NCBI RefSeq assembly: GCF_012911975.1
Contig: NZ_SMDQ01000003.1
Span: 106,422-170,421 of the forward strand
Origin: Nodosilinea sp. P-1105
Lineage (GTDB): Bacteria; Cyanobacteriota; Cyanobacteriia; Phormidesmidales; Phormidesmidaceae
Reading direction: 5' to 3'
Length of the DNA: 64,000 bases
Positions 26,612-35,555 of this stretch are shown one piece after another (within the stretch, counting starts at the first letter, position 1; each line of letters starts with the position of its first letter). A program made the translations under genes and the position numbers. The notes under the pieces are model-generated. The model had not been told where the DNA came from and did no database searches. It saw only the letters and a program-made list of their open reading frames with translations.

Positions 26612-27559
26612 TTAGGTAGTCTTGGAGGCCTTTTCCAGCGGCAGAGTAATACCTAGCCGCTCCTGTAAGGCTTCAATCACCTCTTCTGCTGACTTCTGGC
26701 CAAAGTTTTTGATCTCAAGCAGATCTTCCTGACTGAAGTCGAGCAAATCAGCCACGGAGTTAATCTGAGCCCGCTTGAGGCAATTGTAGGCCCGCACCGA
26801 CAGCCGCAATTCTTCAATCGGAATTTGGTTGTTGGGGTCTTCTTCCTTCACTTCCTCGTCAAAGGTGGGCTCCAGGGTGACATCTTTCAGGGGCATAAAC
26901 AGATCGACCAAGATATCAGCCGCCTGACTCATCGCCTGCTGAGGTGTGACACTGCCATTAGTCCAGATGTCCATGGTGAGCTGGTCTTTTTGCATAGACC
27001 CTGATACCACCAGTTCATCGACGCTGTAGTTCACCTTACGCACGGGCATGAACACTGAATCAATTTGGATAAAATCTAGGGCAGTGGCGTCATCTTTACT
27101 ACGCTCTACAGACCGATACCCCTGACCTCGCTCCACCCGGAACTCCATTTCTAGGGTATGACCATCGGCGACAGTAGCCACGTACTGCTCCGGATTGACC
27201 ACCTCCACTTCAGAAGGCAACTCAAAATGTCCCGAGGTGACCTTAGCTGGCCCCTGCACCAGCAAGCGCCCAATTTGGGGCTGACTCGAATAGCTGCGCA
27301 GGATAACGCCTTTCATATTCAGCAGAATATCCAGCACATCTTCCCGTACCCCTGGAATTGTGGAGAACTCATGGGTAGCCCCAGCAATTCTGACAGCGGT
27401 AATCGCGACCCCCTCCAAGTTAGACAGCAGTACTCGCCGTAGGGCGTTACCTACGGTGATCCCCTGGCTGCGCTCTAGGGGTTCAATCACAAAGCGACCA
27501 TACTGACTTTGGTCCGCTTCTACTACTGACTCTACGCAATCCACATGAAACTGTGCCAC
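26612..27559 (-). CDS. rpoA: DNA-directed RNA polymerase subunit alpha
   Basis: 315 residues. The N-terminal dimerisation domain shows GRFVIEPLERSQGITVGNALRRVLLSNLEG; the C-terminal domain has IPIEELRLSVRAYNCLKRAQINSV and the helix-hairpin-helix that binds UP elements. I use the GTG at 27559: the Shine-Dalgarno AAGGGAG lies 8 bases before it, and the family starts with (V/M)AQF. An in-frame TTG at 27577 overlaps that site and is rejected. Confidence 0.97.
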   Translation of the reverse strand: MAQFHVDCVESVVEADQSQYGRFVIEPLERSQGITVGNALRRVLLSNLEGVAITAVRIAGATHEFSTIPGVREDVLDILLNMKGVILRSYSSQPQIGRLLVQGPAKVTSGHFELPSEVEVVNPEQYVATVADGHTLEMEFRVERGQGYRSVERSKDDATALDFIQIDSVFMPVRKVNYSVDELVVSGSMQKDQLTMDIWTNGSVTPQQAMSQAADILVDLFMPLKDVTLEPTFDEEVKEEDPNNQIPIEELRLSVRAYNCLKRAQINSVADLLDFSQEDLLEIKNFGQKSAEEVIEALQERLGITLPLEKASKTT

Positions 27560-27616
27560 AGTGCTGTCTCCCTTCAACCTCGATATACCTGGCTGGCTCG
27601 ATACAATCCGTAAGCT

Positions 27617-28009
27617 CTACACTCGACGACGCTTCGGAGGCCGACACCCGTTATGGGGAATGGGGGTGACATCGCGGATTAGTGTAATTTCCAGCCCAGC
27701 CCCTTGTAGGGCTCGAATAGCTGTTTCTCGGCCGGCCCCAGGGCCACTGACCATCACCTCGATCTGTCGCATGCCCTGATCCATAGCCCGACGAGCTGCG
27801 CTATCGGCAGCGGTTTGAGCTGCAAACGGCGTCCCTTTTTTCGCCCCTTTAAAACCACTAGAACCAGCGGAAGCCCAAGAAATAGCCTCACCGGACTGGT
27901 CCGTAATGGTAACAATGGTGTTATTAAAGGTAGAGCGAATATGAGCTACGCCACTGGGCACATTTTTTTTGCTCTTGCGAGGACCGACTTTTCGGGTTGG
28001 TTTGGCCAT
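27617..28009 (-). CDS. rpsK: 30S ribosomal protein S11
   Basis: 130 residues beginning [20 protein letters not shown], with [27 protein letters not shown] and the C-terminal [15 protein letters not shown] of S11. The 136-bp spacer to rpsM upstream carries a terminator-like hairpin. Confidence 0.98.
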   Translation of the reverse strand: MAKPTRKVGPRKSKKNVPSGVAHIRSTFNNTIVTITDQSGEAISWASAGSSGFKGAKKGTPFAAQTAADSAARRAMDQGMRQIEVMVSGPGAGRETAIRALQGAGLEITLIRDVTPIPHNGCRPPKRRRV

Positions 28010-28061
28010 GGTTGTACAACTAAACTCAATTGAATCTAACGATCAATAAATCAATAAACAG

Positions 28062-28095
28062 TCAGAAAAACTCGCTACTCACGTTAGCGAGTTTT
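28062..28095 (-). terminator. Terminator-like hairpin inside the rpsM-rpsK spacer
   Basis: On the minus strand AAAACTCGCTA and TAGCGAGTTTT form an 11-bp perfect stem (28095-28085 with 28077-28067) around a 7-nt loop, followed by TTTTTC (including the stem's last T residues). It stands between two genes of the same operon, so it would act as a partial terminator or an mRNA processing or stability element. Confidence 0.65.
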
Positions 28096-28145
28096 GCCTA
28101 GGGCAACGACCTTACGCAATCAGCCTTAGGCCGTAGCAATAAGCA

Positions 28146-28529
28146 TTACTTCTTAGGAGCCTTCTTTTTACCAGCAACGGTACGACGGGTTCCGCCTCGA
28201 CGAGTCCGGGAGTTGGTACGAGTACGCTGCCCCCGCACTGGTAGTCCAGCCCGGTGTCGCCGCCCCCGATAAGAACCGATGTCCATCAATCGCTTGACGT
28301 TCATGTTCTCAAGACGACGCAGATCCCCTTCTACCTGATAATCACTTTCAACGGCATCCCGCAGTTGAGCCACGTCGGTATCCGTTAAATCTTTGACGCG
28401 AATATCGGGATTAACCCCGGTCTTAGCCAAAATTTCCTTGGACCGGGTAGGACCGATGCCATAAATATAGGTCAGGCCAATTTCAACTCGTTTATCGCGT
28501 GGCAAATCCACGCCTGCTATCCGTGCCAC
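28146..28529 (-). CDS. rpsM: 30S ribosomal protein S13
   Basis: 127 residues with GTG start; [26 protein letters not shown] and the basic tail [21 protein letters not shown] are typical for S13. The start codon lies in the sequence TTTAGGTGGC, which is repeated 50 bp upstream. Confidence 0.98.
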   Translation of the reverse strand: MARIAGVDLPRDKRVEIGLTYIYGIGPTRSKEILAKTGVNPDIRVKDLTDTDVAQLRDAVESDYQVEGDLRRLENMNVKRLMDIGSYRGRRHRAGLPVRGQRTRTNSRTRRGGTRRTVAGKKKAPKK

Positions 28530-28868
28530 CTAAACTATCTCCCCAAATGTTGAATCCGCTACTGCAGCAACGCTGCCACCTAAAATATGTTCTGACGTTA
28601 AGCTTAGCTCGACCCTGACGATCGCAGTTTTACCTGGCTTGAGCAAACTTGCCTAACAAGTCCGGTCAAGCTGCCTAGCCGCAAACCACCGAATAAACCA
28701 CCCAAGCGTATCCCATTTACACAATGAAATCGCATTTTACCCACAGTAATCGTGCCATATTCGCTGATGTTAGCCAGAGGGGCTAATCTCACCAACGGCC
28801 CGGATACTAATGATGCAGTGGAAACTCTAGTCCTGACAGTCTACCCCCAGGGTTTTACCCCTGAGATT
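28530..28868. other. Long spacer between rpmJ and rpsM
   Basis: A 339-bp spacer, much longer than the few tens of bases usual between rpmJ and rpsM. No gene is seen. On the minus strand TTTAGGTGGC occurs at 28584-28575 and again over the rpsM start at 28534-28525. The upstream copy is followed by a six-codon frame (GTG to TAG). A weak stem ACTTG/CAAGT is also present near 28650. Confidence 0.55.
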
Positions 28869-28982
28869 CTACCCTTGACGCTGCTTATGCTTGGGGTTAG
28901 AACAAATCACCATGACTCGCCCTCGACGGCGAATCACTCGACATTTATCGCACATTTTGCGAACAGACGCACGGACTTTCAT
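28869..28982 (-). CDS. rpmJ: 50S ribosomal protein L36
   Basis: A 37-residue protein beginning [21 protein letters not shown] and ending NPKHKQRQG. The zinc-ligand cysteines C11, C14 and C27 with H32 are all present, so this is the zinc-binding (C+) form. It is the first gene of the leftward half of the ribosomal superoperon and has its own promoter 31 bp upstream. Confidence 0.97.
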   Translation of the reverse strand: MKVRASVRKMCDKCRVIRRRGRVMVICSNPKHKQRQG

Positions 28983-29012
28983 GTCCAACTCGCACTTCAC
29001 TACAGAATTGCT

Positions 29013-29041
29013 ATCCTAGCAAACCCACGCCAACTCGTCAA
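29013..29041 (-). promoter_or_regulatory. Sigma70-type promoter of the rpmJ-prfA operon
   Basis: On the minus strand TTGACG (29041-29036), a 17-bp spacer and TAGGAT (29018-29013) form a near-consensus promoter. Transcription would start near 29006, giving a leader of about 24 nt before the rpmJ ATG. It lies in the gap between the end of psb27 and rpmJ, just where the operon fragment begins. Confidence 0.75.
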
Positions 29042-29102
29042 ACTATTTAATCCAATTAAAACCCTCCTCGGCGGCGAGAGGATGAAAAGGGCTTGAGAGC
29101 AC

Positions 29103-29513
29103 TTAGGCGCCCCGATTCAAAGCAGCTTCCACCTGCTTCAGTTCTTGCTCCACTCGAGTTTTCAATTTCTCAGGCAAAGGCCGGTTGGGATAGGAGCTGT
29201 AGTGACCAGCGATCGCATTCAGAGCCGTCCGCATCGTCGTAAACGAACTCAAGTTAGCCACCGAATCATCACGCCGGTAGCGGGAGGCAAAATCGCTGAT
29301 CACAGCTTTGGCCTCGGCCTGGGCTTCGGCTTTAGTCGGGTCATCATCAGGGAGTGCGATCGCAGTTCTGAGGCTATCTACCAGCATCAAAGTATCCTGA
29401 CGGTAATCACCGGTCAGTTGGCCGCTGGTGCCTGCACTACACCCCGTGAGGCCGATAACAGCGACCAGTATCAACGCAAAAAGGCGAGTAATTAAGGGTT
29501 TCATAGGCTTCAT
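29103..29513 (-). CDS. psb27: Photosystem II assembly lipoprotein Psb27
   Basis: The 136-residue precursor has a lipoprotein signal peptide with lipobox LTGC (acylated cysteine at residue 25). The mature part carries the Psb27 four-helix bundle, with YRQDTLMLVDSLRTAIALPDDDP, FASRYRRDDSVANL, SSFTTMRTALNAIAGHYSSYPNRPLPEKLK and EQELKQVEAAL. Psb27 binds CP43 on the lumenal side during photosystem II assembly and repair and keeps the manganese site accessible. The in-frame ATG at 29504 is an equally good start. It is the last gene of the ndhN-ldpA-ycf45-psb27 series. Confidence 0.96.
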   Translation of the reverse strand: MKPMKPLITRLFALILVAVIGLTGCSAGTSGQLTGDYRQDTLMLVDSLRTAIALPDDDPTKAEAQAEAKAVISDFASRYRRDDSVANLSSFTTMRTALNAIAGHYSSYPNRPLPEKLKTRVEQELKQVEAALNRGA

Positions 29514-29607
29514 TAAAATAGTTCAAGCCGAATGACGAACGGCAATAGAGCCTATTAGGTGTCATTCAGGTGCTCTTATTTTATAGTGTGCTGTGGCCTA
29601 AGCTACC

Positions 29608-31476
29608 CTATGCCGGGTAAATTCGCAGACGACGGTTGGGCTCTTCCCCACAACTTAGAGACTTCAGCCGATAGTGCTCAGCTAGCTCGTGCTGCATCTT
29701 GCGAATTCGAGCGGAGCGGGGTAACAATTCCACGGGTTGCCCTTGGGGAATCACAATTTGCTCAACCGCTAATCGTGCTTCTTCAAGGGCTTCTAGCTCG
29801 TCATCCCCACCGTTGTGGCTGAACAGTTCCAGATCAATGGCGGTGGGATTGTCGTCTACATCTAAAATTCGCTGTAGAGCCCGGGTAATTTGCGGAATGC
29901 TATTGGACTTGACCATGTGTACCGGTAACTGCCGCCCTTGGGCCATGTGGCGCAATTTAGTATGCCCCTTGGCATGGGATCGGAGGGCTAGCACAGCATC
30001 CGTTTGGTCTAAGTCTTTGGTGATGGCCACAGGCATATGTAGCGTCTTAATTACCCGCTCCAGTTGATGACGACTAACGCCATAGGGATATAACCGCAGC
30101 ACATCCTCCCCATTGGGACCCACCTGATCCCAGTCACTAGCATTGTCCAACAAATGCAGGAAGCCCGGATCACTGGCAGGTTTAGTCGCCCCCTGCCAGG
30201 AACTAGCAGAGGATTGACGACTGGTGGTTCCCAGGGGGGTGTAATGGGTGGGTGGTGGCGGTACCATATGGCCCGCCGCTCGCCATCCTGATCCTTGGCG
30301 AGATGGCTTAGCCACCTCCCGACCAGAGCCCGGCAGCTCATGGGTAATGACTACCTTTTGGTTGTCGTCTAGGGTCCGCACCTGTTGCCCGGGTTGCCGC
30401 CCTCGCAACAGATTATCGATGGTCATGGTGACATCGTCATGGACAACCCAGCGCTGACGCTCCAGCATCTCTACCGCAATATCGAAGGTGGGGGGGGCTT
30501 TGCGTTCCAAAACACTCTTTTGACTACCTCGCCGTCGCGCTTCCTCGTCCCCCAACGTGACAGACTGAATCCCCCCAATTAGATCGGACAGGGTAGGATT
30601 CTTAATCAGGTTTTCTAGACGGTTGCCGTGGGCCGTGCCCACCAGTTGCACCCCCCGCTCAGCAATGGTGCGGGCCGCTAAAGCCTCCAATTCAGTACCA
30701 ATTTCATCAATGACAATCACCTCAGGCATGTGGTTCTCGACCGCCTCAATCATTACCCGGTGCTGTTCTTCTGGGCGAGCCACCTGCATCCGCCGAGCTC
30801 GGCCAATCGCTGGATGAGGGATATCCCCATCCCCTGCAATTTCATTAGAGGTATCAATGATCACCACCCGCTTTTGTAAATCATCAGCCAAGACCCGGGC
30901 AATTTCTCGCAGAGCGGTGGTTTTGCCAACCCCCGGACGGCCCAACATCAAGATTGACTGGCCGGTTTCCACCAAGTCACGAATCATGCCAATTGTGCCG
31001 AATACCGCTCTACCCACTCGGCAGGTCAGACCGATGATGGTTCCAGCCCGGTTACGAATGGCGCTGATGCGATGGAGGGTTTTCTCAATTCCAGCTCGAT
31101 TGTCTTCCCCAAACGTCCCTACCCGCTGAATACAATGCTCTAAATCAGCTTGGGTAACCGATAAATCCGATAGATACTCCACCTGGCCAAAGAAACGAGC
31201 TTCGGGTAGCCGACCCAGGTCAAGCACTACCTCAATCAAGCTCTGTCGTTGGTTGTGCTGGCTGAGTAGTTTGCGCAGTGGCGGAGGTAAAATAGCCAAT
31301 AACTGCTCCAGGTCATCCGTAGGCGCTGGGTTGCTGGCGGCAGGGTTAGGGGTATCGGTATAATTAGCCGCGATGGCAGCATTGGAGTGAGCTGAGGCAG
31401 AACTTGAGCTAATCGGAGGTGTATCGTCGGAAGCGTTGCTGTGAATGGATAAATTGTCGCTGTAGTCGCTAACCAT
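29608..31476 (-). CDS. ycf45: Ycf45-like AAA ATPase with R3H domain
   Basis: The 622-residue protein combines a SpoIIIAA-type ATPase with Walker A GRPGVGKTTALREIARVLADD and Walker B VIVIDEIG, a long glycine- and serine-rich linker, a central Rossmann-like part, and a C-terminal R3H domain ending RSARIRKMQHELAEHYRLKS-SCGEEPNRRLRIYP (arginine and histidine for single-stranded nucleic acid). Such proteins are found in cyanobacteria and some plastids (Ycf45). The role is unknown; nucleic acid binding is predicted. The ATG at 31476 (MVSDYS) replaces a TTG 48 bp upstream. It lies between ldpA and psb27 on the same strand. Confidence 0.9.
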   Translation of the reverse strand: MVSDYSDNLSIHSNASDDTPPISSSSASAHSNAAIAANYTDTPNPAASNPAPTDDLEQLLAILPPPLRKLLSQHNQRQSLIEVVLDLGRLPEARFFGQVEYLSDLSVTQADLEHCIQRVGTFGEDNRAGIEKTLHRISAIRNRAGTIIGLTCRVGRAVFGTIGMIRDLVETGQSILMLGRPGVGKTTALREIARVLADDLQKRVVIIDTSNEIAGDGDIPHPAIGRARRMQVARPEEQHRVMIEAVENHMPEVIVIDEIGTELEALAARTIAERGVQLVGTAHGNRLENLIKNPTLSDLIGGIQSVTLGDEEARRRGSQKSVLERKAPPTFDIAVEMLERQRWVVHDDVTMTIDNLLRGRQPGQQVRTLDDNQKVVITHELPGSGREVAKPSRQGSGWRAAGHMVPPPPTHYTPLGTTSRQSSASSWQGATKPASDPGFLHLLDNASDWDQVGPNGEDVLRLYPYGVSRHQLERVIKTLHMPVAITKDLDQTDAVLALRSHAKGHTKLRHMAQGRQLPVHMVKSNSIPQITRALQRILDVDDNPTAIDLELFSHNGGDDELEALEEARLAVEQIVIPQGQPVELLPRSARIRKMQHELAEHYRLKSLSCGEEPNRRLRIYPA

Positions 31477-31625
31477 AAAGTGCTGGGGACGAAAGTCCGC
31501 AATGTGAAGACCGGGGCGATGCAAACAGTTGAAAGCTACGGTAGAACAAAGCTGCGATCAGGCTAGGGGCCGGGGCAGCGGTAAACGACTGGGCTGGCCA
31601 AGGCCGGGGTTAGAAATACCATTGT

Positions 31626-32867
31626 CTACGCAGCGCCTCCATCTTTGAGCAACCCAACTAAGCCTCGCGCTAGCCCAAGGGCTTGCATTAAAGCACTCTG
31701 GTGATCGATCGCTTGATCAATCGCCAGGGGCTTGGGCTCTATCCATGAGCATGAGCGCGAAAGACTGGATTTGTCAAATGACTGCCTAGCCTCAACCGCG
31801 GCCAGCCAAGTTTGAACGTCAGTATCCATCGCCCCCAGCAGCGGCATTACCAGAGCCCGGGCATAACTGCCGTAGGCAATGCCCGCGATGCTTCCAACCG
31901 CCTCACGGGTTTGACCATTGACCGATGGGCCAGCATGACCAGCATGATTTGAATGGTGGTGCACTAAACCAAGCTCACGCAGTTTATTTACAGTGTAGCT
32001 GTTGGTTCCGCCAGCCGCTTGAACGTAGCCCGGCAGGCCCGCCCCTAAGACCTTTTGAGCTAAGCGAATGGTGGCGTGGGTCGTTCCTCGGCCCAAGTCT
32101 CCACTCATAGGGCGTCCATCTGTCTGCCAAATCAACGGCACAGCTAAGGGAGCGATGATCTGGTGAAGTTGCCCCAGATAGGGCACCACCTGATCATGAT
32201 CAGGGCAACTAATGGACACCAGCTTGAGCTGGGGCATCCAGGCGGTTAGTTGCTGCCAAAGGGCAGAGAACTCCCGTTGTCGTCCCGTCTGGGTGTGAAT
32301 CTCAACAGCATCGATCAAGTGCAGCCAATCGCCGCTAAAGTCCTCTGGTTTAGCTTGACGGTACTGAGCCGTAATATTATCCACTGGGCAAATGGGAAGG
32401 CAGCGACCGCAACCGTAGCACAAATCGCGGATTACCCCACCCTCGCCGACACCTTGAAATTGAATGGCTGCGGTGGGGCAGACCGCTTCGCAGGGGCGAT
32501 CGCAATTTATTGGACAACCCTTAGCATCAAACTCAGCCTTACGAAAATGCGGATCTTCACTATCGTTGAGGCTAACCATCAGCCAGGGCAAGTTTGTTCG
32601 TAAATCCTGGCGATCAGCGTATAGATAGGGTGCTAAGTAGGGGGCCAGTGCGGCGGCATCTTCCAAGCCTTGTCGAGCCGCTAGCACCACAGCACGATCC
32701 GCCGCTATATCAACACAGTCTACTCCGGCCAAGGCATAGATCATCACCAGCCGCCGCACCGTGGGCATATCCTGGTAGCTGGCCCCACAAATTAGCTTGA
32801 CCCATGTCCCAGCCTGGAGTGACTGGCAAGGGGGTTGAGAACTCGTCACTATTGCCATTTGAGACAT
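31626..32867 (-). CDS. ldpA: Light-dependent period protein LdpA
   Basis: The 413-residue iron-sulfur protein is known from Synechococcus as an input component that adjusts the circadian period to light, through redox state. Two cysteine clusters are visible: CPINCDRPCEAVCP and CYGCGRCLPICPVDNI, suited to 4Fe-4S clusters. The rest matches LdpA (for example TWVKLICGASYQDMPTVRRL and the YANGGT-like AAGGTNSYTVNKLRELGL). It sits between ndhN and ycf45, a grouping I believe is shared by other cyanobacteria. Confidence 0.95.
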   Translation of the reverse strand: MSQMAIVTSSQPPCQSLQAGTWVKLICGASYQDMPTVRRLVMIYALAGVDCVDIAADRAVVLAARQGLEDAAALAPYLAPYLYADRQDLRTNLPWLMVSLNDSEDPHFRKAEFDAKGCPINCDRPCEAVCPTAAIQFQGVGEGGVIRDLCYGCGRCLPICPVDNITAQYRQAKPEDFSGDWLHLIDAVEIHTQTGRQREFSALWQQLTAWMPQLKLVSISCPDHDQVVPYLGQLHQIIAPLAVPLIWQTDGRPMSGDLGRGTTHATIRLAQKVLGAGLPGYVQAAGGTNSYTVNKLRELGLVHHHSNHAGHAGPSVNGQTREAVGSIAGIAYGSYARALVMPLLGAMDTDVQTWLAAVEARQSFDKSSLSRSCSWIEPKPLAIDQAIDHQSALMQALGLARGLVGLLKDGGAA

Positions 32868-32941
32868 ACAGCCCAGGGGAAACCCCTGTAAAATGGCCGT
32901 TCCAGCCGATAGAACGGCCTCAGCGTACTCCGTGTATCCGC

Positions 32942-33409
32942 CTAAATTAAATTCGCCAGGGGCTCCCAGCTAAAGGCGCGACTGCCCCCCATTTCCACCA
33001 CAACTTTTACCTGGGGTTCAATGGTGGGTAGGCTCACTAGATAAGCCAGTTCCTGCCGGGATAAAATATTGCCTTCAATCAACCACAGCACCATCCCTTT
33101 AGCGGTGGCAGGCATCACGTCTATGCGAGAGGTGAGTAGGGGCGGCACAAAGTAGGTGTATCCCACTGCGGCCGAATTACCCACGGTTTTCTTACCCAAA
33201 TGGGGGGGACGCACCCCATGAATACCGGTTAAGTAGGAAGACAAATCCCCCAGTCCCCGAGCGGTCAGGGTCATGGTTTCATAGCCCGCGGCTTTTAGTC
33301 GTCGCCCATAGCGCCCTTCAAAACCGCCTTCTAAGGGCATCCGCACCGCGATCGCTTGATTGTTTTCCAGATCGCGGATAAACGATTTGCCTGTGGTTAG
33401 CAATGCCAT
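32942..33409 (-). CDS. ndhN: NAD(P)H-quinone oxidoreductase subunit N
   Basis: A 155-residue subunit of the photosynthetic NDH-1 complex, which takes electrons from ferredoxin to plastoquinone. The protein starts MALLTTGKSFIRDLENNQAIAV and contains GGFEGRYGRRLKAAGYETMTLTARGLGDL. AGGAGTGAAAGG lies just before the ATG. It is divergent from rplC over a 462-bp gap. Confidence 0.97.
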   Translation of the reverse strand: MALLTTGKSFIRDLENNQAIAVRMPLEGGFEGRYGRRLKAAGYETMTLTARGLGDLSSYLTGIHGVRPPHLGKKTVGNSAAVGYTYFVPPLLTSRIDVMPATAKGMVLWLIEGNILSRQELAYLVSLPTIEPQVKVVVEMGGSRAFSWEPLANLI

Positions 33410-33568
33410 CGCTGCCTTTCACTCCTATGAGCTGCTCTACAAATATAGACCTGTACTTGCGATGATTGTACTGTGATTTCTAGGGGCCTACAGAGTCGGG
33501 CGTCAACCAGAAGTCAAGCATTAGCGTTGCACCTTGCCCTGGCCGCTAAAATTACTTTCATTTTCTTA

Positions 33569-33597
33569 TAGACATATCTCTACTTGGGATGTAATAT
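33569..33597 (+). promoter_or_regulatory. Sigma70-type promoter of the rplC-infA operon
   Basis: TAGACA (33569-33574), a 17-bp spacer and TAATAT (33592-33597) match the consensus at five and five of six positions. The predicted start is near 33604. Confidence 0.65.
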
Positions 33598-33677
33598 AGT
33601 AAATCGCCGCCAAAAAGGATACTGGGTGGTTATTGAACTGCTCAAGTCCAGGCTTTCGGCTGTTTAAGTCTTGGTTT

Positions 33678-33698
33678 GCTGACACATATGATGTCAGC
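33678..33698 (+). promoter_or_regulatory. Leader hairpin before rplC
   Basis: GCTGACA pairs with TGTCAGC (33692-33698) around the loop CATATGA. It lies inside the predicted 5' UTR of the ribosomal operon, where a ribosomal protein could bind for feedback control. No T run follows, so it is not a terminator by itself. Confidence 0.45.
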
Positions 33699-33871
33699 TT
33701 TATCCAGAACTTTTAAAGGCCTAATTTCTTTTGAATAGTGACGGATTGAGTCGCTGGCTCACGGCAGTGGGTGCATTAGCTCGGTGTAAACGTTCAAAAG
33801 TGCATGTATTGCGCGCATTGCTTCTTGCTAGGGGCTTGCGCACTTCATAGTGTGTTAAGGGAGACAAGGCT

Positions 33872-34507
33872 GTGGCAGTCGGTATTCTCGGCAAAAAGCT
33901 GGGCATGACCCAAATCTTCGATCAGGCAGGAAATGCCGTTCCAGTCACCGTCGTCGAGGCGGGACCCTGTGTCGTAACTCAAATTAAGACTCCGGACACC
34001 GATGGCTATGCGGCCATCCAACTTGGTTTTGGAGAAGCAACAGAGAAGGCGTTGAATAAGCCTAAATTAGGGCATCTGTCCCGTTCCGGCAGCACACCAG
34101 TGCGTCATCTTAAGGAGTATCGCGTTGAGGCAGCCGATGCCTACGAGCTAGGTCAGGCCATTACCGCCGACAGCTTTGAGTCTGGACAGTTGGTTGACAT
34201 TAGCGGCAAGAGTATTGGCAAGGGGTTTGCGGGCTATCAGAAGCGGCACAATTTTCGTCGTGGTCCCATGTCTCATGGCTCTAAGAATCATCGCCAACCC
34301 GGTTCTACTGGGGCTGGGACAACCCCCGGGCGGATATACCCTGGTAAGCGCATGGCTGGTCAGATGGGGAATGCCCAAGTTACTATCCGCAAGCTTGAGG
34401 TAGTAAGGGTAGACAGCGATCGCAACCTACTGCTGATTAAGGGAGCAATTCCTGGTAAGCCTGGTGCGTTGGTTAGCATTGCCCCAGCTAAGTGGGTCAA
34501 GGCCTAG
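33872..34507 (+). CDS. rplC: 50S ribosomal protein L3
   Basis: 211 residues with GTG start preceded by [24 protein letters not shown] at the start and [36 protein letters not shown] are diagnostic of L3. First gene of the rightward half; rpsJ is not before it, as usual in cyanobacteria. Confidence 0.98.
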   Translation: MAVGILGKKLGMTQIFDQAGNAVPVTVVEAGPCVVTQIKTPDTDGYAAIQLGFGEATEKALNKPKLGHLSRSGSTPVRHLKEYRVEAADAYELGQAITADSFESGQLVDISGKSIGKGFAGYQKRHNFRRGPMSHGSKNHRQPGSTGAGTTPGRIYPGKRMAGQMGNAQVTIRKLEVVRVDSDRNLLLIKGAIPGKPGALVSIAPAKWVKA

Positions 34508-34571
34508 TCCCTCAACCTTAAAGATGGGACATTTTCGGAGACTTGGAGAGTTTTAGGGATAGGTCAAGACG

Positions 34572-35204
34572 ATGGTAGAGTGCGTCGTTAAAAATTGGGA
34601 AGGCCAAGAGGCTAGCACGGCATCTTTGGATTTTAAGGTGGCTGATCAAGATGTAGCCTCTCACATTGTGCATCGCGCCCTAGTGCGGCAGATGAATAAT
34701 GCCCGTCAGGGCACGGTGTCTAGTAAGACCCGAGCCGAAGTACGGGGCGGTGGTCGTAAGCCCTGGCGCCAGAAGGGAACAGGGCGGGCCCGGGCTGGGT
34801 CAAACCGTTCTCCGCTGTGGCGGGGCGGGGGAGTAATTTTTGGGCCTAAGCCTCGGGACTTCAGCGTCAAAATGAACCGCAAGGAGCGTCGCTTGGCTTT
34901 GCGAACGGCTTTCCAGGATCGGTTAGATGACTTGATCGTAGTGGAAGCCTTTGATGATAAATTCTCCCGTCCTAAAACGAAGGATTTACTAGAGGCCCTG
35001 ACCCGGTGGGGTGTTGATGCTAGTAGCAAAGTGCTGTTAATCATTGCCGAGAAGCAAGAGCTCATCTATCTCTCCGCTCGCAACATTGAAAACGTAAAGC
35101 TGATCACCGCCAATAATCTGAATATTTATGATTTGCTGGCCGCCGATCAGCTAGTAGCAACAGCCCCCGCTATCGAGGCTATTCAGGAGGTTTATGGTGA
35201 CTAA
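34572..35204 (+). CDS. rplD: 50S ribosomal protein L4
   Basis: 210 residues; the extended loop [40 protein letters not shown] is typical of L4. In enteric bacteria L4 also represses its own operon; whether it does so here is unknown. It overlaps rplW by 11 bp. Confidence 0.98.
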   Translation: MVECVVKNWEGQEASTASLDFKVADQDVASHIVHRALVRQMNNARQGTVSSKTRAEVRGGGRKPWRQKGTGRARAGSNRSPLWRGGGVIFGPKPRDFSVKMNRKERRLALRTAFQDRLDDLIVVEAFDDKFSRPKTKDLLEALTRWGVDASSKVLLIIAEKQELIYLSARNIENVKLITANNLNIYDLLAADQLVATAPAIEAIQEVYGD

Positions 35205-35499
35205 CCCTACAGTACCCACGTTGGCTGATTTGGTCCGCCGTCCGTTGGTGACTGAAAAGGCTACCCTACTGATGGAAAACAATCAGTACGTCTTTGAGGT
35301 GATCCCAACAGCCACCAAGCCTGACATCAAAGCAGCTATCGAAGAGCTATTTGAGGTCACGGTAACGGCGGTTAACACCTATAATCCCCCGAGCAAGCGG
35401 CGACGTTTTGGTCGTTTTGTCGGTAATCGTCCCCATTACAAACGGGCCGTAGTAACGCTGGCCCCGGGAGATTCCATTCCTCTCTTCCCCGATCTGTAG
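35194..35499 (+). CDS. rplW: 50S ribosomal protein L23
   Basis: 101 residues; [22 protein letters not shown] and [30 protein letters not shown] match L23, part of the exit-tunnel docking site. AGGAGG lies only 3-4 bases before the ATG, so the following GTG codon (35197) may be the real start. Confidence 0.98.
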   Translation: MVTNPTVPTLADLVRRPLVTEKATLLMENNQYVFEVIPTATKPDIKAAIEELFEVTVTAVNTYNPPSKRRRFGRFVGNRPHYKRAVVTLAPGDSIPLFPDL

Positions 35500-35555
35500 T
35501 CATCTAATAACGTTAACGTCCCGTCGATTTAACCGTGTAGCCAGCAAGAATTTCC

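Larger units (their letters stand above)
33410..33871. other. Divergent control region ndhN-rplC with long S10 leader
   Basis: The gap holds a strong predicted promoter for the ribosomal operon (33569-33597) and a leader of about 268 nt before the rplC GTG. In the leader are the hairpin at 33678-33698 and the ribosome binding site AAGGGAG 8 bases before the start codon. On the ndhN side TACAAT (minus strand, near 33465) could be a -10 element, but its -35 region is weak. No coding frame is convincing. Confidence 0.6.
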
